From contig NZ_CP172404.1 in the NCBI RefSeq assembly GCF_048213115.1, forward strand, positions 3,916,236 to 3,980,235: 64,000 bases of DNA. The letters are read 5' to 3'. Below, piece by piece: positions 8,050 through 16,326 of the stretch; position 1 is the first letter of the stretch, and every line of letters starts with the position of its first letter. The stretch is from Niveibacterium terrae. Lineage in GTDB: Bacteria; Pseudomonadota; Gammaproteobacteria; Burkholderiales; Rhodocyclaceae. A model generated the notes under the pieces. That model was given only the letters and a program-made list of their open reading frames with translations. It was not told the origin of the DNA and did not search any database. Position numbers and translations under genes: made by a program.

Positions 8050-9302
8050 TCGCCCGCATCCTGTACACGGCGCTGTGGTGGCTCGCCGCGCCGTTGATCC
8101 TGCTCCGCCTCGTCTGGCGGGCGCGCCGTCAACCTGAGTACCTGCAGGATCTTCGCGAACGCCTGGGCTTCTACCCGGAAGCCGCAGCGGCGAAGCGGAT
8201 CTGGATCCACGCGGTCTCGGTCGGCGAGACGCGCGCGGCCCAGCCGCTGGTCCGCGCATTGCGCCAGCGCTATCCGGACCACCGTCTGCTGCTGACCCAG
8301 ATGACGCCGACCGGGCGCGCGACAGCGCGGCAGCTCTATGGCGACGAGGTCGAGATCGCCTATCTGCCCTACGACACGCCCGGCTGCGTGCGCCGCTTCC
8401 TGAAGCGCTTCCGCCCCGAATGCGGCGTGCTGATGGAGACCGAAGTCTGGCCCAACCTGCTCGCCGGGGCACACAGCGCGGGCGTCCCCATCCTGCTCGC
8501 GAACGCACGGCTCTCCGAACGTTCGGCGCGCGGCTATGCGCGGCTGGGCGGCTTTTCCCGCACCGCTTTCGCGAGCATCGCTCATATCGGCGCCCAGACC
8601 GAGGCCGACGCGGCGCGGTTGCGCGCCGCCGGGGCGAGAGCGGTCAGCGTCACCGGCAACATCAAGTACGAGATCACGCCGCCCGCGGAAGCCAGCGAGC
8701 AGGCCGCGCGCTTCCGCGAGCGGATCGGGGCGCGAGCAGTGCTGATCGCGGCGAGCACCCGCGAAGGCGAGGAGGGGCCTCTGCTCGAAGCCTTCGCCCG
8801 CCACGCGCCCGCCGATCTTCTGCTGCTTCTGGTGCCTCGGCACCCCCAGCGCTTCGCGCAAGTCGCCGCGCTCGTCAAAGCGCGCGGCCTTTCGCTGCAA
8901 CAGCGCAGCGACGAGACGACGCTTGAAGCGACGACCCGGGTCTGGCTCGGGGACAGCATGGGCGAGATGTTCGCGTACTACGCGACGGCCGATGTCGCGA
9001 TCATCGGCGGGAGCTGGGAGCCCCTGGGCGGGCAGAGCATCATCGAAGCCTGCGCTTCGGGCATTCCGGCGATCGTCGGTCCGCACACCTTCAACTTCAC
9101 CCAGGCCTGCGCGCTCGCCATCGACGCAGGAGCCGCGCTGCGCTGCGCCGACCTCGACGAGGCGGTGCGCGAAGCCTGCGCGTTGCTCGCTTCACCGGAG
9201 CGCTGCCGCGCGATGGGCGAAGCCGGCAGCCGTCTCGTCGCCGAACACCGCGGCGCCTGCGCGGCAAGCTTGGAACTGATCGCCCCCTACATCAGGAATT
9301 GA
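8046..9302 (+). CDS. waaA: 3-deoxy-D-manno-octulosonic acid (Kdo) transferase
   Basis: Adds Kdo residues to lipid IVA before heptose is added by WaaC, whose gene overlaps it. 418 residues from ATG 8046: a membrane-anchor start (LYTALWWLAAPLILLRLVWR), RERLGFYP, then IWIHAVSVGETRAAQPLVRA containing the conserved catalytic Glu, METEVWPNLL, LANARLSERSARGY, and the donor site GGSWEPLGGQSIIEACASGI. The frame is open upstream inside waaC, but the hydrophobic anchor begins exactly at this ATG and the overlap ATGA is a standard coupling arrangement. Confidence 0.93.
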   Translation: MIARILYTALWWLAAPLILLRLVWRARRQPEYLQDLRERLGFYPEAAAAKRIWIHAVSVGETRAAQPLVRALRQRYPDHRLLLTQMTPTGRATARQLYGDEVEIAYLPYDTPGCVRRFLKRFRPECGVLMETEVWPNLLAGAHSAGVPILLANARLSERSARGYARLGGFSRTAFASIAHIGAQTEADAARLRAAGARAVSVTGNIKYEITPPAEASEQAARFRERIGARAVLIAASTREGEEGPLLEAFARHAPADLLLLLVPRHPQRFAQVAALVKARGLSLQQRSDETTLEATTRVWLGDSMGEMFAYYATADVAIIGGSWEPLGGQSIIEACASGIPAIVGPHTFNFTQACALAIDAGAALRCADLDEAVREACALLASPERCRAMGEAGSRLVAEHRGACAASLELIAPYIRN

Positions 9303-9307
9303 GAACC

Positions 9308-9652
9308 ATGTCTTTCGCAAACACCGCGATCCTCGTCACCGGCGACGGCCTCGGCCAGGGAGACGCTGCGCTGCGCCACAAGCTCGCCGCAAGCTATTTC
9401 CGCACCCTGTTCGAGGGTGGCGATCTGCCGCGCGCGATCCTGTTCTATGCGGACGGAGTCAAGCTCGTGACCGGGACTTCGCCCTGCCTCGAAGAGCTCA
9501 AGGCGCTGGCCACGGCCGGCGTGCCGCTGATCATCTGCCGCACCTGCCTGGATTTTTACGGCCTGATCGACGAGGTCGCGGTCGGCGAAATCGGCAACAT
9601 GATGAGGATCGTCGAAGCGCAGGGCGAAGCGGACAAGGTCATCACGATCTGA
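9308..9652 (+). CDS. DsrE/YedF-like sulfur-relay family protein
   Basis: 114 residues. The pattern ILVTGDGLGQGDAALRHKLA, AILFYADGVKLVTG, CRTCLDFYGLIDEVAVGEI and EADKVITI matches the C-terminal DsrE-like domain of YedF selenium/sulfur metabolism proteins, including the CxxCLDFYG motif. The N-terminal TusA-like half of YedF is absent, so this is the DsrE domain alone. ATG 9308 follows AGGA at 9294-9297; a TTG at 9299 is the alternative. It lies 5 nt after waaA in the same direction, probably co-transcribed, though no link to lipopolysaccharide is evident. Substrate unknown; persulfide handling is inferred from the family. Confidence 0.78.
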   Translation: MSFANTAILVTGDGLGQGDAALRHKLAASYFRTLFEGGDLPRAILFYADGVKLVTGTSPCLEELKALATAGVPLIICRTCLDFYGLIDEVAVGEIGNMMRIVEAQGEADKVITI

Positions 9653-9811
9653 CGGTGGCTTCACCGCAGACAAGCCTCCCCCCGCTTAGGGCCAAGCTGC
9701 CCAGACTGTGACCGATTTCATATCGATACAGTTATTGCCACTTGTGCTCCAACGGATTTATCGTGTGGCCTCGTGCCAAGATGAAGGCATGCGTTCAGCG
9801 CCGAGAATCCG

Positions 9812-10162
9812 ATGCCGCGTTCCCTTGCCTGCCTGCTCTGCCTCATCTTCACCCTCAGCGCCTGTGCGGGGGTGAGCGACGCTTCGGCTGCCGAGCTGCA
9901 CGTACTGGCGCGCAATCCCGAAGGCGTGCGCACGGACGATCCGGCCTGGCTGAGCAAATTGAGCCAGGCGAGCGGCGTTCCGGTCCGCTTCGCCGCGGCC
10001 GTCTCGGCGCGCCGCGCCGCTTACCGGATTGCCTGCGATCCCGATACCGATTCCTGCTCCGTGGCACTCTCGCGCCTTGCCGCGAGCGGCCTGCTCGATC
10101 AGATAGAAACTGAAGGTCGCAAGACCCTGCCTAGCCCTCCCGCGTCTGCCACGCTTCACTGA
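9812..10162 (+). CDS. small lipoprotein, possible I9-like (propeptide-type) partner of the adjacent subtilase
   Basis: 116 residues with a lipoprotein signal (LACLLCLIFTLSACAG; Cys in the lipobox LSAC). The rest is one small domain: ELHVLARNPEGVRTDD, ASGVPVRFAAAVSARRAAYR, VALSRLAASGLLDQIE. The beta-alpha-beta-beta-alpha-like pattern and the phrases 'ASGV..R', 'YRI' and 'LSRLAAS..L.QIE' look like the Inhibitor_I9 prodomain that precedes many S8 proteases. The subtilase gene starts 9 nt downstream. I infer a membrane-tethered foldase or inhibitor for that protease; this rests on pattern resemblance and position only. Two further Cys (CDPDTDSC) could form a disulfide. Confidence 0.6.
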   Translation: MPRSLACLLCLIFTLSACAGVSDASAAELHVLARNPEGVRTDDPAWLSKLSQASGVPVRFAAAVSARRAAYRIACDPDTDSCSVALSRLAASGLLDQIETEGRKTLPSPPASATLH

Positions 10163-10171
10163 GTCGTCATC

Positions 10172-12046
10172 ATGAAACTCCCTATTCGATCTTCTCTGGC
10201 CTTGGTCTGTGCTCTGCTCGCAGGCACTGCGTTCGCCGATGAGAACGCCCGCGTCATCGTCAAGTACCGGAACAGTTCGACCGTGGCGCTGCAAACCGCC
10301 AGCTCGCGCGCGACGATTCTCAGCAGCCGCACCGGCGAGAGCGTGTCGACGGCAAGGACGATCGCACCGCGGATGGACGTCGTGCAGGCCAGCAACATCA
10401 GTTCGGCAAAACTCGCAGCCCGGCTCGCGGCTCAGGCCGACGTCGAGTACGCAGTGCCCGACCGGATCAAGAAGATCAAATCCACGCCCAACGATCCGCT
10501 CTATTCGACCCAGTGGAACCTGCTTTCAGCCCAGCCCGCCGCGATCAACGCCCAAGGCGCCTGGGGCCTGACGACCGGCTCGTCTTCGATCGTCGTCGCG
10601 GTCGTCGATACCGGCATCCGCCCGGAGCACCCCGACCTGAAGAACAAGCTGTTTTATACGAGCGGCGGCACGGTCTATGGCTACGATTTCGTATCCGGCA
10701 CGACTTTCTCGAACGATGGCGACGGGCGCGACTCCGATCCGACCGACCCGGGCGACTATGTGACCAGCGCCGAAGCGGCCACCCAGACCTTCAAAGACGC
10801 GAGCTGCACGGCAACCAACAGCTCCTGGCACGGCACCCAGGTCGCATCGATCGTCGCCGCCGAAACCAACAACTCGACCGGGATGGCCGGCGTCGCTCAG
10901 GGCAGCATGATCCTGCCGGTTCGCGTGCTCGGAAAATGCGGCGGCTACGACTCGGACATCATCGCCGGGATGCGCTGGGCCGCAGGCCTCGCGGTCTCGG
11001 GCGTTCCGACCAACCAGCACCCGGCCAAGATCATCAACATGAGCCTCGGCGGTGTCGCTACTTGCAGCGCGGCTTACCAGGAAGCGATCAGCGAGATCAC
11101 GAATGCCGGAGTGCTGGTCGTTGCAGCGGCCGGCAACGAGAGCGGGGCAGTCGATGAACCGGCCAACTGCTCGGGCGTGCTCGCGGTCGCGGGCGTCCGT
11201 CACAACGGCAGCAAGGTCGGCTACAGCAGCTATGGTGCCGAAGTCGGCATCAGCGCGCCGGCCGGCAACTGCGTCAACACGACCGGCTCCTGCGTCTATC
11301 CGATCATCACGGCCAAGAACAGCGGCACGACCAGCGCGGTCAGCAGCACCTACAGCGACTCTTCCGACTATTCGGTCGGCACCAGCTTTGCCTCGCCTCA
11401 GGCGGCCGGCGTCGCGGCGCTGATGCTGGCAGGCAATTCCGCGCTGACCCCGACCAAGCTGATCTCGCTGATCAAAACGAGTGCGACCGCCTTCACGACG
11501 GATTCGACGCTGAAGAGCTGCAACATCGCCACCGACAGCAACGGCCAGTGCAACTGCACGACGACGACCTGCGGTGCCGGCATGCTCAATGCGCTCGCTG
11601 CGGTCACGCTGGCGCTGAAGCCTTCGGCCAGCATCACGACGGTCAGCTCGGCGACGGCCGGAACGGCGCTGACGCTGGACGGCAGCGGCAGCAGCGCTTC
11701 CGGCTCGCGGACGATCGCGAGCTACGCGTGGTCGGTCACGTCGGGCAGCGGAATCGTTTCGTCCTTCACGAGCACAGACCAGGCCAAAGCAGTGCTGCTG
11801 CCTTCGGCGGCCGGAACGATCACGGTCTCGCTGACCGTGACCGACAGCGAAGGACTGACCGACACGACCAGCACGACTTTCACCGTCGCCGCGGCCAGCA
11901 CGACGACGGGAGGAACAACGGGCGGAACGACCACGACAACAACCACGACGACTTCGTCGGGCGGCGGTGGCGGCGCGCTCGATCCGCTTGCGCTGATCGC
12001 GCTGCTGGGCCTCGCCGGCCTGGGTTGGACGGCAAAGCGCCGCTGA
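10172..12046 (+). CDS. secreted S8 (subtilisin-like) serine peptidase with Ig/PKD-like domain and C-terminal sorting signal
   Basis: 624 residues. Signal peptide to about residue 22, an I9-like prodomain (ARVIVKYRNSS to VEYAVPDRIKK, residues 26-101), then the catalytic domain: Asp146 (AVVDTGIRPEHPDL), His220 (SWHGTQVASIVAA), oxyanion Asn322 (AAAGNE) and Ser405 (GTSFASPQAAGVAAL). A PKD/Ig-like fold (about 485-575) and a Thr-rich linker follow. The end, SSGGGGGALDPLALIALLGL then basic KRR, has the Gly-rich/hydrophobic/Arg layout of GlyGly-CTERM-like sorting tags, which suggests surface processing by a rhombosortase-like protease. The lipoprotein gene ends 9 nt upstream, so the two are probably expressed together. 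Confidence 0.92.
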   Translation: MKLPIRSSLALVCALLAGTAFADENARVIVKYRNSSTVALQTASSRATILSSRTGESVSTARTIAPRMDVVQASNISSAKLAARLAAQADVEYAVPDRIKKIKSTPNDPLYSTQWNLLSAQPAAINAQGAWGLTTGSSSIVVAVVDTGIRPEHPDLKNKLFYTSGGTVYGYDFVSGTTFSNDGDGRDSDPTDPGDYVTSAEAATQTFKDASCTATNSSWHGTQVASIVAAETNNSTGMAGVAQGSMILPVRVLGKCGGYDSDIIAGMRWAAGLAVSGVPTNQHPAKIINMSLGGVATCSAAYQEAISEITNAGVLVVAAAGNESGAVDEPANCSGVLAVAGVRHNGSKVGYSSYGAEVGISAPAGNCVNTTGSCVYPIITAKNSGTTSAVSSTYSDSSDYSVGTSFASPQAAGVAALMLAGNSALTPTKLISLIKTSATAFTTDSTLKSCNIATDSNGQCNCTTTTCGAGMLNALAAVTLALKPSASITTVSSATAGTALTLDGSGSSASGSRTIASYAWSVTSGSGIVSSFTSTDQAKAVLLPSAAGTITVSLTVTDSEGLTDTTSTTFTVAAASTTTGGTTGGTTTTTTTTTSSGGGGGALDPLALIALLGLAGLGWTAKRR

Positions 12047-12153
12047 ACACGAATCGCCCCAGGGCAGTCGATGAAACTGTTCTGGGGCCAATCCTTGTCT
12101 CGGCAGGGTTTGATGTGTTCTGATGCGCTGATCGAATCGATCATGGCTTCAGG

Positions 12154-12969
12154 ATGAGTCTCTTCTTCAAAGTCGCACAGACTGCCCTGCTATGCACCGC
12201 CGCGTTCTCGCCCCTGGCTGTGGAGGCAGAGCTTTCCCAGCCCCCAAGCAGAATCCAGGCACCCACGCTCCTCAAGCCGGAGGTCCAAATCCCTGTCCCG
12301 GGAAAAACCTTCGTCGGAAATAACCCCGATCCACGCTTCGCTGGCTACCTGAAGGACTGGATAGCGCAGATCGGGCAAAGCAAATTCGAATCCCTTACCC
12401 CTGGCGACCAAGGGCAGTCTTTCGTCAGTGCCGAGATCGGCAGGAACGGACAACTCGTCAGACTCAGACTGTTGAGATCATCCGGCAACAGGGTCTTTGA
12501 CAGCGCAGTTCTCTCAGCCATCAATAGGGCTGCGCCCTTTGCCCCCATTTCCGAAGGCATGGTTCGTGGCACCGAAGTGCTGGTCATCAACCGCGCTTTT
12601 TCCTTTGCTCAGCAGGACCAGGCGCTGGCCGATGCGGGAAGCACGGGAGCCAAGGCTGCCCTCTTCGATTCACCTGAATCACACCATCAGCTGGTCTACC
12701 TCGGAGCCCCGGATATGAAGCGCTGCGGCATCGCTTATCCGCCCGAATCGCTGAGGGCCGAAGAGACGGGAGTCACCCGATTGCTACTGCTGTTGACACC
12801 CGAAGGTGAAGTCCTCGCCGCCAAGGTGGAAATCTCCAGTGGCCATCCACGCCTCGATGAAGCTGCGATCGATTCGTTCGCGCTATGCACGTTTCCTCCG
12901 CGGAAGATCGATGGAGTCCCGGTACTTGGCTGGGAGCGACTCGATTACGAATGGCGACTCACCGATTAG
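12154..12969 (+). CDS. periplasmic protein with two TonB C-terminal-like domains
   Basis: 271 residues with a signal peptide (AQTALLCTAAFSPLAVEAE) and no membrane anchor. Two TonB_C-like units can be seen: residues about 60-150 (FVSAEIGRNGQLVRLRLLRS, VFDSAVLSAINRAAPFAP) and about 185-271 (YPPESLRAEETGVTRLLLLL, VEISSGHPRLDEAAIDSF). TonB itself has one such domain, a Pro-rich spacer and a membrane helix; here only the C-terminal fold remains, twice, in soluble form. No TonB-dependent receptor or ExbBD gene is nearby. Codon use looks less GC3-biased than in the neighbours by eye. Role unknown. Confidence 0.68.
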   Translation: MSLFFKVAQTALLCTAAFSPLAVEAELSQPPSRIQAPTLLKPEVQIPVPGKTFVGNNPDPRFAGYLKDWIAQIGQSKFESLTPGDQGQSFVSAEIGRNGQLVRLRLLRSSGNRVFDSAVLSAINRAAPFAPISEGMVRGTEVLVINRAFSFAQQDQALADAGSTGAKAALFDSPESHHQLVYLGAPDMKRCGIAYPPESLRAEETGVTRLLLLLTPEGEVLAAKVEISSGHPRLDEAAIDSFALCTFPPRKIDGVPVLGWERLDYEWRLTD

Positions 12970-12987
12970 TGATCGTCAGTCACCGGC

Positions 12988-13008
12988 GAGCCGCTACAAT
13001 CGCGGCTC
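12988..13008 (+). promoter_or_regulatory. probable -10 element of the psd promoter within a short inverted repeat
   Basis: TACAAT at 12995-13000 is framed by a perfect 7-bp inverted repeat gagccgc (12988-12994) / gcggctc (13002-13008). A TACAAT hexamer at this distance before a start codon is a common -10 form in betaproteobacteria. No convincing -35 box is visible, so confidence is limited. Confidence 0.4.
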
Positions 13009-13027
13009 CTGAATGCGAGGCTATTCC

Positions 13028-13867
13028 GTGTCCGACCGCCTGAAAGTCCTTCCCCAGTATCTGATCCCGAAACAGGCCTTGACGGTTCTTGCCGGGAAAT
13101 TCGCCGGCTGGCAGGGTGGGGCGATCACCCATGCGGCAATCCGGCGCTTCGTCGCCCGCTACCGCGTCGAGATGAGCGAAGCAGCGAATCCCGACATCGC
13201 GAGCTACGCGAGCTTCAACGATTTCTTCACCCGGGCCCTCAAACCCGGCGCCCGCCCGATCGCCGACAGCCGCTTCATCTGCCCGGTCGACGGCGCGATC
13301 AGCCAGTTCGGCGCGATCGAAGCGGGGCGGATCTTCCAGGCCAAGGGCCACCGCTACACGGCGACAGAGCTGCTCGGCGGCGGCGAGGCGCTCGCCAGGC
13401 CGTTCGTTGACGGGCAGTTTGCGACGATATACCTGTCGCCGCGCGACTACCACCGCATCCACATGCCGATGGCCGGACGGCTCACGCGGATGATCCATGT
13501 GCCGGGTGAGCTGTTCTCGGTCAATCCGCTGACCGCGCGCGGCGTACCCGGACTGTTCGCGCGCAACGAGCGCGTCGTCTGTCTGTTCGACGGGGACTGC
13601 GGACCTTTCGCGCTGGTGCTGGTCGGCGCGACGATCGTCGGCAGCATGGCGACCGTCTGGCACGGCGTCGTCAATCCGCCGCGCCCGGGCAGGATCCGCG
13701 AATGGAGTTACGAAGGCCGGAACATCGCGCTTGAAAAAGGCCAGGAGATGGGCCGTTTCCTGCTCGGTTCGACCGTCGTGATGCTGTTCCCAAAGGATTC
13801 GCTCGCCTTCAACCCCGAGTGGGCCCCCGGCAAGCCGGTCAGACTCGGTACGCCGGCAAGCGTCTGA
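13028..13867 (+). CDS. psd: phosphatidylserine decarboxylase proenzyme
   Basis: Makes phosphatidylethanolamine from phosphatidylserine at the inner membrane. 279 residues from GTG 13028, preceded by GAGG at 8 nt; an in-frame ATG at 13013 would add five residues (RGYS) but lies before that ribosome site. Family motifs: ASFNDFFTRALKPGARPI, CPVDGAISQFG, YLSPRDYHRIHMP, PGELFSVNP, FARNERVVCLFD, and the self-cleavage site LGST (GRFLLGSTVVMLFP) where the Ser becomes the pyruvoyl group. Length is that of the proteobacterial type I enzyme. Confidence 0.95.
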   Translation: MSDRLKVLPQYLIPKQALTVLAGKFAGWQGGAITHAAIRRFVARYRVEMSEAANPDIASYASFNDFFTRALKPGARPIADSRFICPVDGAISQFGAIEAGRIFQAKGHRYTATELLGGGEALARPFVDGQFATIYLSPRDYHRIHMPMAGRLTRMIHVPGELFSVNPLTARGVPGLFARNERVVCLFDGDCGPFALVLVGATIVGSMATVWHGVVNPPRPGRIREWSYEGRNIALEKGQEMGRFLLGSTVVMLFPKDSLAFNPEWAPGKPVRLGTPASV

Positions 13868-13885
13868 TCTGTCGCCGCAAGCTCA

Positions 13886-14000
13886 GTAGGGTGGAATCGG
13901 AGCGGAGCGACATTCCACCGCTTACGAATGACAGCCTTGTCCTTCAGGCTCTCCGTCGCTGAGTGGTGGCGGATTGCCCCCTTGGGGCGAATCCGCCCTA
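13886..14000. repeat. composite intergenic repeat of two imperfect palindromes
   Basis: Two inverted repeats fill the gap after psd: ggtggaat (13890-13897) / attccacc (13912-13919), and ggcggatt (13968-13975) / aatccgcc (13990-13997) around gcccccttggggc. Both types ('gtagggtggaat' and 'aatccgccctac') are familiar dispersed intergenic elements in betaproteobacteria. They could form RNA hairpins between the convergent psd and 14029-14382 genes. Confidence 0.6.
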
Positions 14001-14028
14001 CGGCCGCCCCCACAGGAAGAGAGTGAAG

Positions 14029-14382
14029 CTACTTCGTGATCGGCGCGTTGCGGCCCGAATACAGGTCGCTCATCCGCTGCGCGGCCTCGTTGACCGAACT
14101 CTTCGCGTGCTCGTTGCAGTAGCGCGTCACAAACATCTCGACGGTGCCGTTGGAGACATCGGAAACCTGCTGGGCCTGGCGCGCATAGTTGTGCCCGCTC
14201 AGAAAACCCCTGGCCCACGCGATGAAACGCCCGCGCTGCTCGGCATCGTCTTTCGAGCGCGCCCACGCGCTGCAGCTCATGTCATCGAGACCCAGAACCC
14301 GGGGCGGAGCCGCTTGAGCCGGGACGGCGGCGAGCAGCGCGAAAGCGGACAGCAGCATCGCGATGGAGCGGGTAATCGACAT
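14029..14382 (-). CDS. small secreted protein of unknown function (Rap1a-like pattern)
   Basis: 117 residues with a signal peptide (RSIAMLLSAFALLAAVPAQA) and a short helical domain with two Cys: MSCSAWARSKDDAEQRGRF, AWARGFLSGHNYAR, VTRYCNEHAKSSVNEAAQR. The SC...W.RGFLSG...YC pattern occurs in a family of small periplasmic proteins related to Rap1a immunity proteins. No toxin gene is adjacent, so an immunity role is not supported. Likely one disulfide. Convergent with psd; the downstream neighbour on the same strand is a secreted esterase, 70 nt upstream of it. Confidence 0.65.
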   Translation of the reverse strand: MSITRSIAMLLSAFALLAAVPAQAAPPRVLGLDDMSCSAWARSKDDAEQRGRFIAWARGFLSGHNYARQAQQVSDVSNGTVEMFVTRYCNEHAKSSVNEAAQRMSDLYSGRNAPITK

Positions 14383-14452
14383 CCGTAAGCCTCTTCCTGA
14401 GCGGCGGCAATACAGCGATTATCCAACAGAGCGCGCGACTGCGCGCGGGAAG

Positions 14453-15958
14453 CTATTCGCTGTAGCGAAAGGCCTCTTTCCAGAACGCCGCCGGGTAGGC
14501 GAGCCGCCCCTGACCGATCGCTTCGGGGATCATGTGGCCAACGCCCGGCAGCACACGGTACTCGTGCTCCAGACCGAGCGAGGAGAGCATCAGACTGAAC
14601 TCCCTTGTGATGTTCCTGCCGTGGTCATTGCTGAGCCAGTCCTGCTCGCCGACCAGCACGCGCAGCGTGCTTCGCGCCGCGATCGCATCGGCGTTGCGGA
14701 TCGCCCAGGTCGACGGCTTTTGGGCGTCGAAGAACGCGATCGACGCAGCGCGCCCCGCCGCGTCGGCGGGGCCGAAGGTGTTGGTCAGATAGGCAACGTT
14801 CTTCTCATCGCTCCAGTCGATCAACGCGCCGCCCAGCGAGGACGCGGCGCCGAAGGTGTCCGGATACTTGAAGGCGAGGCGCATCGCGCCGAAACCGCCC
14901 ATCGACCAGCCTTCGAGGCCGCGACCGACAGGGCCGGCGATCGTCCGGTAGCTCGCATCGATGTGCGGAATCAGGTCGCGGATCAGCACCTCTTCGACCG
15001 GACCGCTCTCGACGCCCGGCGCCTTGTCGTTCGCATTGACATACCAACCGATTGGCAGGGCCTGGACGAAGACGACGATGGACTCGGGCATCTCGCCGCG
15101 CTGCATCGCGGCCTCCATCGCCTTGACCAGAAACCGCCCCTCCCGCTGATTGCCGTTCCCGCCATGCAGGTAGTAGATAACCGGATAGCGCTTACCGGAA
15201 GACGCATAGCTCTTCGGCAGGTAGAGCATATAGCTACCGAAGCTGCCTGGTCCGCGGCTGGGGGTTGCGTAGCGATGGTAGCGGGTGCCGGGCGCGGTCT
15301 GGGTGATCGGATCGACCCAGGCGGTATCGGGGTCGCGCAACGCCAACGGATCGAAGTGAGCGTCGAAAGCGCCGCCATGCAGGTGCATCGCGAAGTAGCT
15401 GACGATCAGCCGGGTTGTGAAGCCCTCCTGAAGCCCCAGGTAATCCCAATCGCGGGGCGTCGGGACCGGCAGCGCGGGCGTCCTGCCCGGGGCGCTCTGG
15501 CGCAGGATTCTCGCCTCGTAACCCTTCACCGTCGGCTGGATCACTCCGATGTTCGCGGTGTCGATCCGGTAGCGCTCGGCATTCTTGTCGAGGAAGTCGA
15601 TCAGCTGGCGCAGCCTGGCTTCACGGCCTTGCGGCGGAACACCGTCGATACTGACGATCGAGTAATGGTAGCCGAGATAGCTCGCGATCGGAGTCGGAAA
15701 CCGGCCTTGATAGGCGGGCACCGGCGCGGATTTCGCGGCCCGCCCCTCGCGGGGCAGCCAGATGATCACGGGCTGTTTGGTCTGCGGCCGGGCTTCCTGG
15801 TAGAAGTCGAAATGGAACGGCCCGCCATCACCTTCCGCATAGCTCTGATCGGGCAGGAAGGTGAATGCCTCGGGAGGCTGGGCCTCGGCTGCGACCGCGC
15901 TCAAACCGAAGGCATTGATCAGCAGCGTGGCGGCCAGCAGCAGGAATTTTCTTTTCAT
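14453..15958 (-). CDS. secreted esterase of the alpha/beta-hydrolase (esterase D/PF00756) family
   Basis: 501 residues from ATG 15958, with signal peptide KRKFLLLAATLLINAFGLSA. The N-terminal ~230 residues form a separate domain I cannot name. The C-terminal ~270 residues are a serine hydrolase: YMLYLPKSYASSGKRYPVIY leads to YLHGGNGNQRE, the nucleophile elbow GWSMGGFGAMRLAFK carries the catalytic Ser, and VLPGVGHMIPEA carries the His. Relatives act on acyl or feruloyl esters or transfer mycolyl groups; substrate here is unknown. The frame extends 15 codons upstream, but the signal peptide begins at the chosen Met. The 16003-16326 stretch before the next gene holds no gene I can support. Confidence 0.83.
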   Translation of the reverse strand: MKRKFLLLAATLLINAFGLSAVAAEAQPPEAFTFLPDQSYAEGDGGPFHFDFYQEARPQTKQPVIIWLPREGRAAKSAPVPAYQGRFPTPIASYLGYHYSIVSIDGVPPQGREARLRQLIDFLDKNAERYRIDTANIGVIQPTVKGYEARILRQSAPGRTPALPVPTPRDWDYLGLQEGFTTRLIVSYFAMHLHGGAFDAHFDPLALRDPDTAWVDPITQTAPGTRYHRYATPSRGPGSFGSYMLYLPKSYASSGKRYPVIYYLHGGNGNQREGRFLVKAMEAAMQRGEMPESIVVFVQALPIGWYVNANDKAPGVESGPVEEVLIRDLIPHIDASYRTIAGPVGRGLEGWSMGGFGAMRLAFKYPDTFGAASSLGGALIDWSDEKNVAYLTNTFGPADAAGRAASIAFFDAQKPSTWAIRNADAIAARSTLRVLVGEQDWLSNDHGRNITREFSLMLSSLGLEHEYRVLPGVGHMIPEAIGQGRLAYPAAFWKEAFRYSE

Positions 15959-16266
15959 GGGGACTCGCGGGTAGCTCAGGCAGGGCGCCGCAGCGCCAAG
16001 CATGGGCGACCAGCATACTCAGGACCCCGAAGCGCCGCCCGTTTCAGGTGTAGCGAAATGATTCAACCGGAGCGAGGCCTGTCACCGTCTGAGTTCGCTC
16101 AATGAACATCTCAGCGACAAGCCTGCGGCGAAAATACCTTATTGTCATTGACCGGCTTCGCCGCGACAGGGAGGAAGTGCGCCACAGCTTGTCGTGACAC
16201 CAAACAGCCTCCGCAATCGAGCCGAACCGCTCCGGGAAGAGCACAATCGACGATCCCGCCAAACAC

Positions 16267-16293
16267 GGCAAACAGGCAAACAGGCAAACAGGC
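16267..16293. repeat. short tandem repeat (GGCAAACA)x3
   Basis: Three perfect copies of the octamer ggcaaaca (16267-16290) plus a partial ggc, just downstream of the SNase-like gene. Probably a slippage-prone microsatellite; too short and gapless to be CRISPR. It lies in a gene-free interval between the esterase start and the end of the signalling operon. Confidence 0.7.
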
Positions 16294-16326
16294 GAAGAAT
16301 TCATACTCCAGGCAGAGAGGAAAAAC

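Noticed and set aside
10526..12091. 521-codon minus-strand open frame
   Set aside because: Antisense of the subtilase gene; the catalytic triad is on the plus strand.
16267..16293. CRISPR remnant
   Set aside because: An octamer repeated without spacers is a microsatellite.
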